A stretch of DNA of 64,000 nt from Diaporthe sp. PMI_573 (lineage: Eukaryota; Ascomycota; Sordariomycetes; Diaporthales; Diaporthaceae), in assembly GCA_021399435.1 (NCBI GenBank), contig JAJTUP010000134.1, positions 1 through 64,000 of the forward strand, written 5' to 3'. The position numbers and the translations under genes were made by a program. Under the pieces are notes generated by a model. It was not told the origin of the DNA and did not search any database. It saw only the letters and a program-made list of their open reading frames with translations. Shown here one piece after another: positions 11,017 through 22,739 of the stretch (positions within the stretch are counted from its first letter, which is position 1; each line of letters opens with the position of its first letter).

Positions 11017-11067
11017 ATACACGCCTCTTTTTCTCCCAACTACAGCAAACCATCCTGACTGAAGGTA

Positions 11068-11259
11068 ATGGCAAGTGGAAAGCGAAAAAAGGTGTCGCCG
11101 GCCAGCGAAAGTCAGCAGCCTTCTAAAAGACGGCGTATTGTATCTTCCATTACAGTAGCCCTACCTACATTACCGTATTTTCAATCCAATACTCGGTCTG
11201 ACTCGATAATAGGTGACGCAGAACCGGCAATGATACTGTTTGCAATTGAGGAACTCTGA
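11068..11259 (+). CDS. Short basic protein or first exon, unknown
   Basis: A 63-codon frame begins MASGKRKKVSPASES and contains a second basic cluster SKRRRIV, like nuclear localisation signals. It starts 45 bp after the target duplication of the IS3-like transposon. Before insertion it would have been divergent from the minus-strand gene starting at 5721. It may be the first exon of a longer gene, but no convincing continuation was found. Confidence 0.3.
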   Translation: MASGKRKKVSPASESQQPSKRRRIVSSITVALPTLPYFQSNTRSDSIIGDAEPAMILFAIEEL

Positions 11260-11266
11260 ATGCCAA

Positions 11267-11785
11267 CTATGTGTACTTGAACGGAATATGCACACCACCT
11301 GGTCCAATGGATAAAGTGGTGCGGCAATTGGGAGAAGGTACAATAGTGTTAAAATCTGTCAAGGCCCCGCGCACAGTGACGCCTATGGCAATGTCGCCGA
11401 CTTTCTTCAGGGTCCAGTCTTTTTCATGTATCATCTTCGCAAAGTTGGCGTCGCTCCTCGCCCGCTGGTTGACTTGTTTCCGAACTCGGTGACGGTTGAT
11501 ACACGCGATCGTCATCTGCGTGAGCCTAATGGCGACGCCGACAGCAGCCACCGGGCAGGCCACGGAGATAACGATATTCCCAGTCACCCCAGTAACTGAC
11601 GATGCCACTGAAGTACGAGTCAAGTGCTGTTTGCGGATGAGCTCATCATCGGATAGCTTCTGGATCTTTCCGTTCTTTAAACTACCGTCGGTTTTGAAGT
11701 TGAGGACCTCGACGACTCTGGTGGCACGTTTGAGGCAACGGCGGCGCCGACTTATGTCGCTCGGGTTGATGATCTGCGGTTGTGG
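11267..11785 (-). CDS. Hypothetical protein exon with hydrophobic segment
   Basis: The minus frame is open from a possible acceptor near 11786 (ending ACAACCGCAG) to a stop at 11267, about 172 codons. It begins with an arginine-rich stretch (SRRRRCLKRATR), then KTDGSLKNGKIQKLSDDELIRK. A hydrophobic segment follows, IVISVACPVAAVGVAIRL, possibly a membrane helix. The layout (basic helix, DDEL linker, hydrophobic helix, basic tail) resembles small fungal proteins with a glycine/alanine-rich membrane hairpin, but I do not recognise the family. The 5' exon has not been located. Confidence 0.4.
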   Translation of the reverse strand, partial: PQPQIINPSDISRRRRCLKRATRVVEVLNFKTDGSLKNGKIQKLSDDELIRKQHLTRTSVASSVTGVTGNIVISVACPVAAVGVAIRLTQMTIACINRHRVRKQVNQRARSDANFAKMIHEKDWTLKKVGDIAIGVTVRGALTDFNTIVPSPNCRTTLSIGPGGVHIPFKYT

Positions 11786-12903
11786 CTGAATTCAGGTCAC
11801 GGAAAGTTGGTCTTCGTCACAACGTGTTAATGTGTCCTTCCAAGTTTGTTGCTAGGCATGCGTGCAGCATGGTACTTTCTTCTCGGTCCATCTCGGGCCT
11901 TCAGGGCCAGCTTTTGAATAGTCTTCCTGGGATATAATTGAGGACTGTGAAGCTGCTATTGGGTTCACTCTAAAGTCTGATGATCTCGGTGGCACTTTGG
12001 TCAGACCTGGATCATCCATTCCCGTCTGTTGCAATAGCTCATGATAACGTTCCAAAGCCGAACCGCCTACCCGAAGTCCACTTAGTGGTCGGAGTACCTA
12101 GGTGGACCGTGATGTCTGCTGCACTGATGATGAGGAAAGCAATCGTTGACATAAATCTCATTACTCGGGACATTGCAATCCTCAAAAGGCTATCACATCA
12201 GTCTCCCCAAACTTCCCCTGGCTCGGCCTCTTCAGGAGCGACCGTCAGTCGTCTCTCAACACTCATTGGTGAGTTCCTTCAACTTTGACCTTGTCAACTC
12301 CTCCCCGCAGAAGAATAGCGGGCGAACTTTTCCCTGGCCGATCCCAGTGCTACTTAGGCTTATCCACAAAGGAAATGTTTCGCTCCATACTCGTCATCTT
12401 GTCACAACTGGACTTATTATTTGCCCAGCAGATCCAAACCGGTCCCTTCTTCGTAAATATCCAGCTCGCTCATAGAAAAATTGCAACAGCAGGTACTGTG
12501 GTGGTAGGCCGTCGAACAAGCCTGGGTATCTATACATATTGAAAAACCTCTGGCAATGTTCGGCGAAATTGGTCGCATCCTGTCCGAACCACTCGCTAAC
12601 AATGATGGCACTGGCCTTGCTTGATCACAAGATCGAAGCAGGCCCCATGTCGGTGGGAATGTCCTCCGGTTGAATTGAATTCAGTGAAAGGCAACGAGGA
12701 ACCTCATCTCGTAAAGCTCCAGATTTCGATCAAAATATCTTAGCGCCGCGAACCCCGATTCCAAAAGAAGTCATTCATATGACTGGACAGCTCATTGAAT
12801 ACTGGGAGAGCTACATGTGGTCCAAGGTGGCCCAGTCGGTCTGTTGCGGTCGTGTCATTTCCTTTGTTCTGATATGAACTCCCGTTCTTCCGACGGCGAG
12901 TGG
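11786..12903. other. No gene seen
   Basis: Several open frames of 60-100 codons on both strands overlap one another and lack motifs. This is the downstream flank of the Zn2Cys6 gene and is probably intergenic or degraded. Confidence 0.35.
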
Positions 12904-14893
12904 TCAGATGAACCATGGCGCAGCAGTGTCGAAGCTCATCAGCTCCCACCACTTCAACGGCTTAGTTCGGTCGCCGTCCGCCATGAGATCTTGCTGCTTC
13001 CAGTACCTCTCGATCAGATTTCTTAGGACAAACACGTTGCCGATCTTCCGATCTGCATCCATGCGGTCGAGTGTCCGCAGGATCATGATCCTCTGATCGT
13101 CGGCCCGCGACTCGCAAGCGACAACAAACAACGGCCAGGGGCTCGTGCAAATATCCTGGTTCGCGAGGACCCTGAAACCTGCCTGAAGCCACATTGGCGT
13201 CTGGTTCGTGGCGTCGATGTTGGGGCAGACGGACCGCAGGTAAAGGACGGCAGCGATTCGATAGAGCTCGGCTGTCAAGCGGACCTTTGTCTGTTCCCTG
13301 ATCGATTGGTTCTCGATCTCTGATGGCAGTCGTTGGTTAAGTCGGCTCAGCCGGTCTCGTAGGCCCTGGCATGTCCACATAACGGATGGGAGCTCGGACC
13401 TGCCGCTCTTCTCGTGAAACTTCTGTGCAGCCGGATATCGCAACTGGTTGATGTGATGAACAATCTCCATGATCTCGACTGAGCAGCCGAGGGAGCCTAT
13501 GATGAGGGTCTTGTCAACATCGCTTCCTTGGAGCAGTTCCAGCGATGAAGCGCCGTCGTAATTGTGCTTGTGTGGCTGACTGAAAGAGCCCAGTATTTCA
13601 TGGTATAGAAACCACGTGTTGAGAAAGTCATAGTCGAGTGCGCCGCCTCTCATATCGGCATAGCGGTGCAGTAAGCTTCTTGAGCCGTTCAGGTGGAGAT
13701 GCCATTTGCCCTCGGCCTCGTCAAACACCTGCAGAGGTCAGCCCCGACCTATGACGAGAATATGTATTTTTTGGGGGGAGAGGGGGGCTGGATACTTACG
13801 TTGTACACACAAAGCATCATGGAAGCCGCGAGCTGGGACTCGATGGGCACACCGGCGAATGACTCCTTGTCCAGCGAGTGGGACAAGAGTCGGAGGGCCT
13901 GGATCTTGTATGGTAGGGCAGCCCCAAGGCCATGGCGGTGGAATGCTGACAGTGCGAGGATGGCCATGCGGAGAGCCTTGGCGGCAAAACTGGAGCCGTT
14001 GATGGCTATGGGTATCAGCTCGTGGCGGAAGCCGTTGTTGGCATCCACCGTCGAGATCATGCGGGAGATCTTGTGTTCATCTGGGAGGCATGGTCAGCGG
14101 CCTGATCAGGGAGAAGCAGGGAGAAACCGACAACTCACAATACGCGAGCAAATCGGCTTCGTGGCCCACCAAATCGGGGAGCAGCCTCAGGGCCTGCTGA
14201 GGGCGGGCGTGGTGGTCCTGAAGGGTTAAGGTGCTGACGTCCTGGCGGTTCTGCTCGATGTCGTCGAATGAGATGTTGAGGAACTGCTGTCCGTAATACA
14301 AACCGGACGCCTGCAGCTGGCCGTGCGAGTGCTGCAGGGACAGCTTGGGTGATTTCCTGCGGCCGTCTGGTATGTCAGGCCAAACAAGGCGGAGGCCATA
14401 TCCCATGCATTCTCGGCCCGTCCTCACGCAGTTGTTGCATGAGGGCAGGCCCTTATCACACCCGATTTTCCTTTCTATTCGCGAGAGTACGAGTCGGGTG
14501 TCAGCAGGAGCCCGCATTTGGCGACCAACGAAGACGAAGTCCAACCAGAGGCGAAGACGGATCGCCGGAAGCGAAGATGGGTGGAGAAGGGGACAGGGTC
14601 CACCGGCGCAAAAAAAAGAAACATATTAGATCAGACCAACATCTGACCCCAAGTGTGCGGCCAAGCAGGGGGGCAGTGGGAGAAAAGAGGCAGGAGTGAT
14701 AGTGCAGAAACACCAACGACAACCTCAACACCAACATCCCAGAACAGCAGCAGCAGCAAAGCCGGCAGCCGCAACAAAAAGCAGTAAGCCTCGGGGGAGC
14801 AAACAGGGGCGATTACTCACTCTTGCATGTCCAGCAACCCTGGCTTGCTTGGCCAGCCCTCATGCTTGTCAGTGTGCGCTGCTCCGAAACCAT
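12904..14893 (-). CDS. Zn2Cys6 transcription factor with fungal-specific domain
   Basis: Four exons (14893-14821, 14474-14139, 14080-13800, 13728-12904) give about 504 residues. The first junction restores the binuclear zinc cluster: GCWTCK, then RKIGCDKGLPSCNNCVRTGREC. The cysteine spacing is C-x2-C-x6-C-x6-C-x2-C-x6-C, within the family pattern. The first intron is long (346 bp) and lies between cysteines two and three, a common place in this class. The remainder matches the fungal-specific transcription factor domain of the Fungal_trans_2 type, including a helix-rich C-terminus ending WWELMSFDTAAPWFI. It should act in the nucleus as a DNA-binding regulator; its targets are unknown. No breaks were seen. 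Confidence 0.8.
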
Positions 14894-17131
14894 GAGCGAC
14901 CAGTTGTTTTTTCACAAGTTGGGGTTTTGTTGGGGTGCGGCGGAGGTTGTGTGATGGGGAACGGTGATGAGACAGCGCTTGAGATGTAGTGTTCTGCTTT
15001 GGCGAACGGCTTTGCTTTTGTTTGTGGCAGTTCAGAAGCTGGGATGCTGTCAAGGGCTGCGACCCGGGTTCATGGTATATCCCAGGGGGACGGGTGGTGG
15101 CACGGCGGCACGGTGGGAAGGGAGGTGCCTGATGCCTGATGCTTGGTGCTTGATGCTTGATGCCGGATGCTGGGTGCTCGATGCTAGATGCGTGATGATG
15201 CTTGATGCTGTGCGTCGTGGGAGCTGCTGTGCGCCCCGGGTGTTCTGGGGGCCTGGGTTGGCTATTCCCGGCTGGCTGTCATCAAGTGAACCGGATCCGC
15301 AGGTGTTTCCAATAATACAGTGTCATCATGTAAGCGCCATCTCTCGTGGCAATGATACCGTGTTGCTGGTGCGGCTGCTGGTTGGCGGCGGAGGGTGGAG
15401 GGTGGTGGTGGTGGTGATTGATGGACGATGACGGTCGGGGTTATTGCACAGTAGTTCCAATGTCCAAGGTGTAACAAGGTCTGCGTCTGGGTCTCCCGGG
15501 GCGCTGGTGCTGGCCTGTCTCTGCTGTGCCGGGTGTGTCACCGCGTGTGTGTGTGAGGCGTGTGTCTAAGTGTGTGTGAGGGTGAGTTGGGTCAAGTGTG
15601 GGTGTTCCTGGCCCAGACCACCGGTATCGCCTCGCCACGGCGTGTGCAGGCATCCATGCCCCGTCCCATGCCGTCCGACACAGGATTGTCCTCCCATCCC
15701 CTTCATCGCGCCCTGGTTGTAAATCGAAAGACTTGGCAGCTCTTGCCAAAGCGGGAATCCTCGTCGGCGGGCAGGCGGGAGGATCCGCCGTGGAACGGTA
15801 CCAAGCCCAATCCTGGCCGGGAGCAGGGGTGCAGAAGCTGTTAGCAGGACGGAGGGCAGGGGCTACTTGAGAACTAGCGTGGTGTACCTTGGGACTAATG
15901 TAATGTAATGTACAATCAGCTCAGCGCAGAACAGCAAAGCACGGCATATCAGATGCAAGTACTGTGATACAACGTCACAGACAGGCCGACTGGCTGGTAG
16001 AATACGACATGATGGGACGGTTCTGGCAGTGATGGGACACGATGGAACATGACAGAACATGACATTGAGGCCCAACAGTCCTGGCGGTCTTGTCAGCACA
16101 GCATATACGCTCCGTAAATACTTGTATACCTACTTACGTAGACAGGCTGAAGTTTAGACTGACTGGACTGACTGGCCCGGTGCCGTTCGGTGCCGTTCGT
16201 CCCAAGCTCTCTCCCGTTGTGTGACGCGCAGTTGCTGCATGCTCACACCCCTCCTTCGTGCCTGCCTGTCTGCCAGTCTGCCCGTCAAACCACACAACAA
16301 CGAATCTCGTCCCATGGTCGACCTGCCCCGGGGTAATATGGCGTTTGGTGTTCCCTGCCATTGGACGCCTCTTTCGGACGGGCTTTGACCTTATTTATCT
16401 AGCCTCCCTGGCCTCCTGCACGGTCTTTGGTGCAAGGCAGGCCGTGGCAGACCAAACCAGCAGACCGAGCCCACTCCCGGCCTTGAAGGGCAGGCGAAAG
16501 GGGAGGGCTGCCGCTTGATTGCGCTTGCCCTTCCAGACTCACCTCTTGCACACCCCGATCGTGCCGTCACGGCAACGCGGCTGACGACCAGAGACAAACG
16601 TGCTCGACCGGTCTGGTCCATGACCCTCCCTCTCCTCCATGTTCATCCATGTTCATGCTCATCGAGAACTGCCACCTGCACCTGCACCTGTGCCTGCGCC
16701 TGCGTCTCGTCTGCTTCTGCGCCATCGCTCGGCCTGAGCCCGTGGACGGCTGCTGGCTGCATCTCACAATACTGTGCATGCCATAATCTGATCTGTTCCG
16801 CTGACAGGACAGGCCAGGATCGGCGGCCCGTTGTAACGATGAATCCACAGCACAATCTGCCTCTGCCCCGGCTGCCACGCTGCCCTGGACGGTCCCCAGT
16901 TAACTTCCACTTATCCCAGGGTTCCCCGCAGTTCTAGCGTCATGTAATACGGACTGACATCGGGACGCAGAGGTGGCAGAGTTGTGTGGATGAGGCGCAA
17001 GATACGCCGCCAGGTCGACGACTCACATAAAAGTAACGACGTCGGCAGCGGCTTGACTATCGCTCTCAAATCCTGGTCGCCTCGCCTGTTGCAATAACAT
17101 ACTCACCGGTCCACGGAATTCGGCCTCCATC
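14894..17131. promoter_or_regulatory. Long low-complexity upstream region of the Zn2Cys6 gene
   Basis: About 2.2 kb without a convincing gene. It holds a minisatellite of TGATGCT-like units (15126-15210), GGT/GGA runs (15385-15425), TG-rich stretches (15543-15600), GATGGGAC-like repeats (16010-16060) and CACCTG repeats (16672-16700). Its lower strand is the 5' flank of the regulator. Open frames here are compositional artefacts. Confidence 0.4.
15126..15210 (+). repeat. TGATGCT-type minisatellite
   Basis: About ten degenerate copies of a 7-8 bp unit of the form TGATGCTT or TGGTGCTT are arranged head to tail upstream of the Zn2Cys6 regulator. Confidence 0.75.
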
Positions 17132-17392
17132 ATGCTCGCTACCCTCCTTCTGGCCGCCTCCGCGATCCCCTTGCCTGCCACTGGGCTTGCGTCTGCCCTC
17201 GCGCAAGCCCCCCAAGATGAGGCGCCTTTTACTCAGAAGGCGGAAGGAGCATTTTTTTTTAGTTCATTCGCCCCTTTAAAGTCAAAGAAGGTTCATCTGA
17301 ATCACTACGTGCATTCTCATCCGCAATGTCAGTTTAGACCCGTGCAGTTGGATTCGTCCGCCATTGAAGTCGATCGGGACGCCCTCTTCTAA
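17132..17392 (+). CDS. Small ORF with secretion-signal-like N-terminus
   Basis: An 86-codon frame opens MLATLLLAASAIPLPATGLA, a plausible cleavable signal peptide. After about residue 40 it becomes a phenylalanine run and then lacks character. It may be the first exon of a secreted protein whose remainder was lost near a T-run at 17252-17260. A small complete secreted protein cannot be excluded. Confidence 0.3.
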   Translation: MLATLLLAASAIPLPATGLASALAQAPQDEAPFTQKAEGAFFFSSFAPLKSKKVHLNHYVHSHPQCQFRPVQLDSSAIEVDRDALF

Positions 17393-18028
17393 TGTCGACT
17401 TCGGCTTCGCACGGAAGTTCTTTTGCAGTCCTTTTTCTTCTCGCTCTGAGAATCGTGTGATAGCAAAGCTGAGGGTATCTTCTGCCTGCAAAACCGTAAT
17501 CCCAAAGTATCTGGTTGCTCTGTTGTGAATAACAAACATGAGTCGTGCGACACAGATATCCTCAACGCCTCACATTCTAAATTTGTCCTGCGCAAATATT
17601 TGGTTGCGTTACATTATTGTGCCATGAATGTGCAACTGCTTGCTGGTGCCTGCCCTCTTGGGCGGCTGGTCGGTAATGACGTAAGGGCCATGGAACTACA
17701 TTGATGATATGACGATCCCCCTGAAACAAAGGAACCCTTGTCTCATTACTTGGCGATACGCCACAGCGACCCGCCACTGGGACGTACGAAGGTTCAACTA
17801 GCCAGCTCATTGTGCCTGCTAGCTTTAGGAGCATGCATGCAGCTTATTATTGCATTCAGGCGTCGTGGCGCGGGCCCGCTCAAGATACCTGATTGGCCAC
17901 CTACCCCGCGCGACCGTCTGGCGCGAGCAGCGCGTGCCATCAAGTAGGATTCGGGACCACGATTCCAAATCCATCCGAGACTTCGACCCTATCTCTATTC
18001 TTCTAACTCACGCATAATTCCTTTTAGG
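17393..18028. other. No clear gene; possible 5' flank of hAT relic
   Basis: Contains short open frames. The one at 17738-17947 ends with a basic stretch RDRLARAARAIK that may belong to the hAT relic's N-terminal part, but this was not established. Confidence 0.3.
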
Positions 18029-19063
18029 GTCCATATGGCGCCGGGTGTGAACAACGACGAATTGGCGGAATGCCGCCGCGACCCTCCCCCCCTTCTCAGC
18101 AATTACCTGGGATGAGATGCAAGAGATTATGCTAGCAGCTAATCCTGCTATAGAGGACCTTTTAGTGACCAACCAAAGTGCTTTAATGCGACTAATTGAT
18201 GCCACATATGAGTTATATTCTTCTCAGCTCATGGCAACTCTTGAAGCTTCCATCTCGAAGATCCATATCCTCTCTGATCTCTGGACATCGACCCATCGCC
18301 ATGGGATACTCGCCATCTCTGCGCGATGGGTTGATCAGGATTATCAGCCACAAAGGGCACTGCTAGCGATGCCAGAATGTCGCTATAGCCATAGTGGTGA
18401 AACCCAGGCATCTCTAATTTTCGATACACTGGCAAAGTACGGCATTGCTTCTAAAGTGGGCTACCATGTAGGGGATAACGCCACTTCAAATAATACCTGC
18501 TTGTCTTATCTCTCGGCGGTTACGAGAAGACTATGGGGTACGATAGCTCTTCTCTTATCTCTGGATTAGGATTAATTGGTTGCTAGTTGACGTTTGATCC
18601 CTCTAAGCGCCGTATCCGCTGCATCGCCCACATTATTAACTTATCCCTTCAAGCATTCCTTCTCGCGTCTTTAAAAGAGGCACTAATCGCCGCTCTTAAT
18701 GCCGCCGATGATACCTCAAGCGATCAGTTATTTGCACAGTTCTACGACACCTTACACGACGCCGGACAGACAACAAGAACAGATGAGGCCCATCAGAGAA
18801 GAAGAGCTTCGCGAAGAGGCAATTGTATACTTGAGAACTTCACTGGATGGCAGCATATCGCGCCCCTACAGAAAGTACACAACATCGCGGTCTGGATACA
18901 TAGTTCTACGCTTCATTCGGCTATATGGGACGATGAAATAAAGCTCCGACTAGGCATAGATAATGCCACATGCTGGAATTCATGGTATCGATTGTTGGAT
19001 AATTTTCTGCGGTATTCGAAGTCGTCCACCAGCACTGCTATTTTGGAGGGTCAAAGATAGTCT
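18029..19063 (+). pseudogene. hAT transposase, N-terminal/middle fragment
   Basis: Two frames carry hAT text. 18090-18569 has ITWDEMQEIMLAAN, then ILSDLWTSTHRHGILAI (first catalytic Asp region) and VGYHVGDNATSNNTC (second Asp region). 18587-19060 resumes with FDPSKRRIRCIAHIINLSLQA, the conserved H-x-x-N-L block, and continues to a DNATCWNSWYRLL motif. The two parts are separated either by a short intron with a poor phase match or by a frameshift. The C-terminal dimerisation region is absent after 19063. It belongs to a different hAT subgroup from the copies at 36 kb and 47 kb. Confidence 0.75.
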
Positions 19064-20160
19064 GAGTAGTTTCAATATACATGACACGATGAGCTGAACA
19101 AATAGTGAGCTCCCAATCGATTAATCCTGGGCAATAGTTTCTCTTTCCTCAGACCGATAACTTCGAGTTCGAACACTCACATCAATCAATTGAACAGTAA
19201 ATGAAAGAAAGAGAGGGAAAAAAGGGGGGGTGGGGGGTTAATCTATTTTACGACTGCTATGACTCGACCCAGTGCAAATTGGAAGAGCTTCCTTGATGGA
19301 TCGATGTCTCCCGTCACAACCGACCCTCAGCCCACAGGCGAAGCCTCCTGCAGACTGCTCAATGACGGAGCGAGGATTGTACAGATAGCCAAGGCGACTC
19401 CTTTCCACGCCGAGGGTGGCCAGAGATAACAACCTCGGTTACCAGGCTTTGACCACCAGCCTAGCTAGGTACTTTGTCGTCAACCACGATGTAGGCGCAG
19501 GTGCAGATACAGAGACAGGCGCCGAAACAAAACGCGGTGTATCTTCCCAAGACGCCTTCTCCCACATGCCCGTTGGGCCCTCGTCCGTCCTAGCGCGTGG
19601 CTCAGTGACTGTAGAATGCTTGGGAAACCGACTGTAGTTCCTCCATGTCGTTCTGTTTGAGGGTTGGGTCCCCTTTTCAGTTCCTCAGCTGCAGCAGCTC
19701 CTCAGTAAGGCTGCCTGCTCTTTACTGCGTGAAGCAGAAAATGGAGGAAATGGGATGGATGGTTGACTTGGTAAGCCTCTAGGAGATGGCAATATCCCTA
19801 GGATATCCCTAGGTATGGCAAGGGCTTGGAAGGTACGGATGCTTCGAGCTAGCCTTGATGTATCAATGTATCCGAGCACGAGTACTTTAGCTCCCGATCT
19901 GGACAGCAGCAAGCAGGCAGGCAGGCAGGTGTCTCACCTTCTCCAGCTTCAAGATGAGCGCCATGTGCCTACGGCAATAGCGTTACTGCTTTGCACGAGT
20001 AGTGAAGTGGCATTTTTCCGCGATAATAAATCAGCTTGAAAGCACCTTCGTCAGTCACCACACAGGCAGCATTTCACTCCCGGCATGCATTCGCCTACTT
20101 AAACTTGGAATACTGGCCGCCCACGAGACATCGCTTCCGTCCCAGCGCTGCTGCCACAAC
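19064..20160. other. No gene seen
   Basis: Intergenic. It has a GGGG-rich run at 19225-19240, a GCAG/GCAGGCAGG microsatellite at 19910-19928, and a plausible promoter for the BRCT gene at the right end. Confidence 0.35.
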
Positions 20161-21420
20161 ATGCCTGCGGACGCCTCCCTGGCGAGCAAAGAGACCTTCT
20201 ATTCTCAGCTTCGCTGGCTGGATGCGACTTCTGGCAGCGAGGACGAGATCCCCCAACAAGATCGCAACTTACGTGACAAGACCCGAAAATTCTTCAAAAA
20301 GGCACTGGCCAAAGACAAAACCACGGCCGCCAGTCGTGAGCCTACCGCGGACTGGAGTCCTCAAATTGACCTGACGGCAGCAGGTGAGGGCATGACAGGA
20401 CTGTCAAGACGGTCCAACACGGCCCCGACGCCACTCAACTCTACTACTGTCATCAAAGCCACACTTGACCCTGACCAGAGCAAGCAGGCCACGCACTTCT
20501 CGGGCAGCACTTCATTTATCCAAGACACGCCCCGTCCGTCGGCCGTGGCTAAGCTGAGACGAAGGGCAACCAATCCGTCATCGCTTTCCTCAACGCACGC
20601 GTCATCCTTCCAGCGGGTTCCAGACAGCAGCATGGGATCTCACAAGCGCAAGCGCAAGCCCGAAGCAGGGGTGCCTCTTCAAGATCAGATTCTCAGAGGC
20701 TTGCGATTCTTCTACATCCGGGAAGATCGCAAAGGCCTGCGGAGGCTTCGCATGGAGCAAGCTGAGAAGTACGGTGCCCAAGTTACCTCTGTGCTTGCAG
20801 ATGCAACGCACGTCATCGTCGATGACGACCTGACCTTTGAGCATATCAAGGACATAGTGGCCTCGGTGATTAATCAAGGCCAGCCGCCCTGGGTAGTTCG
20901 AACACACTGGCCTCTGGACAGCATTACAGAGAAGCGACTCGTCCCGACCACGTCGTCATGGTATCGAGTCATCCCAGACTCGTCAATACCCTCCGCATCC
21001 ACTGCCCAGCAACCCCCAAAAGACTCGTTAGAGGTCAAAGCCGCCCGAAACGTCCCCAACAGACAGGGGAAGGATCCAAATGTTACTCCTTCGTCAAGTG
21101 AGAAATCCTCAGCACCGCTCAATGTGAGCCATTCTGAGGCCGGGACGGGGACGAATGCGGCACGTGTCACTATTCCATCCTCACAGTCCTTTTCTGAGGA
21201 TGGGGTGTCTCGTGCTGGCCCCACAAGCAACCGCCCAACTGGTCACGACTACGGAGACGAGCTGTCACAACTGATTGAGCACGTGCAGAAGAATTACAAG
21301 GACCTTCCCCCACTGGCGTGCGACGAAGATGAAGATGACAACAAGGACAGTAACAGTGAGTCTGAAGGAAAGAAGCCACCGAAACGCGCCAAAAAGTCCC
21401 AGGTGTCAAAGCATTTGCGA
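20161..21420 (+). pseudogene. DNA polymerase family X (Pol4-like), BRCT-containing N-terminal half
   Basis: From the ATG at 20161 the frame encodes a disordered N-terminus, then a BRCT domain. The domain runs from about ILRGLRFFYIREDRKGLRRLRM through THVIVDDDLTF to PWVVRTHWPLDSITEKRLVP and WYRV. A linker with acidic and KRAKK stretches follows. This is the layout of fungal Pol4/polymerase-mu-like repair enzymes. The helix-hairpin-helix, palm and nucleotidyltransferase motifs that should follow are absent. The frame instead runs to 21537 across the antisense of the neighbouring oxidoreductase. The break is near 21420, so the polymerase is catalytically lost here. Confidence 0.65.
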
Positions 21421-21424
21421 GCAA

Positions 21425-22003
21425 AGTCGGGCCACATCATGAAGAGATCGTCGGGGATATCACCAGGTGCGGGGAAGTTGTCAGTGTTAGGCAAGAACAT
21501 AGAATCGTACTTGGCCCATTGTGTTTCAAGTCTCTGAAGTGCTGGTAGCCACTCCTCGCGCGGCGCACGCGTATAGTCGACAGGTTTGCCATCTCTGAAG
21601 TCGGCAAAGCGCGGTGTAGCGGGAACGAACGAGGCCGGCTGAACAGGGATATCCAAACGAGTGAGAAACCGGCAAGGCGCTATGGTGGAGTTGACGAAAA
21701 CCTCTACACCATAGCTGAAGTGCTCATTGGATACCGGGTCAGTCCACACATTAGTGTGTCCACCCTAGATCGAATTAACATACAATCCTGTTGACCAAAG
21801 AGTACTTACCAGAAGCCGACTTTTCTCAATTACAAAGACTTTCTTTTGTAATCTTCTTTTAAACGCACCGCAGCGTATGCCCCTGTTCCGCCACCGCCGA
21901 TGATGGCAATGTCTGTTTCAATGACAGAGTCAGGGCGAGCCGCGCAAGATAACGCCAGAGAACTGATAGCCCCGAGTATCGATGGCAGCATGAATGAACG
22001 CAT
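21425..22003 (-). pseudogene. FAD-dependent oxidoreductase (beta-cyclopiazonate dehydrogenase-like), 5' half
   Basis: Starting at ATG 22001-22003, a secretion-like leader (MRSFMLPSILGAISSLALS) precedes the dinucleotide-binding motif TDIAIIGGGGTGAYAAVRL. A one-base loss in an A-rich tract near 21845 shifts the frame before KVFVIEKS. After a phase-0 intron with GTAAGT donor, the text continues GGHTNVWTDPVSNEHFSYGVEVF, the flavin-binding block of this amine-oxidase-type family. It runs to about IPDDLFMMWPDFARK and then loses similarity at the junction near 21420, so the C-terminal half is gone. It converges on the truncated polymerase gene. Confidence 0.75.
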
Positions 22004-22739
22004 ATTGAAGTGATAATAAGGACGTACGTAAGCTGTTTGTTGATTTGTAGGCTTGCGGCGTGTCGGAATCATTGTTGATTTCATTCTCTCCTCTTCGTAT
22101 ATACCATACCATACAGTTAAGGACGTTGCAGAATCATGGGGTGTTTCAGACTTCCGAACAGCGCTGAATAAGCGGTTCCGGTTAATGTGACCCAAATAGG
22201 AGTATTTCTGATTCGCTTAGGATGAAGTCAGAATACGAGTACTCCTCGTGATCTACACCTCTACCCGGGCCAAAGAGGTCAGTCGGCAAATACTCCACAA
22301 GTGCCCCACCACATACTTCCCACCGACCTAATAGGCCCTGCAAAAACGTACAGAATTAGCGCCAATGGCTTGGTCCGACATCGAATATGCCGCCTCCCCT
22401 AGGGGGGTGGTACAATGCTTAAGCCCCGTTGCCAAGCACGGAATTCGCTTGCCAAGCATGGCATTCGTGGAGTGATCCATGTGCATAGGTGGGAGGTTCC
22501 GCTTGATGTCGGTGCCACATTGTTGCCTACGAAAAGGGAGAAACCTCTGTAACTTAGTTCACCCGCTTTAGGGAGCTAGGTTCGGCACACGCTGCAAGCT
22601 TACAAACAAACAAACCCCCACACACGTCTTTGATACCACTTCAATATGCATTCATTCTCGCCGCAGCGGGCCTGGCCGCTTCTTGAGGAGTCCTTGAGCA
22701 TGTTTTCGCCTCCAATGTTCCGCCTCATTTAGCTTACAC
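22004..22739. other. No gene seen
   Basis: 5' flank of the FAD relic followed by low-information sequence. A direct near-repeat GCCAAGCAYGGMATTCG occurs at about 22431-22468. No coding sequence is supported. Confidence 0.35.

Noticed and set aside
15126..15210. Telomeric or subtelomeric satellite
   Set aside because: The TGATGCT unit is not a TTAGGG-type repeat and is a short, degenerate single block.
16515..16937. 140-codon plus-strand ORF
   Set aside because: It overlaps equally open antisense frames and consists of CACCTG/CCTGCG repeats; composition explains the open frame.
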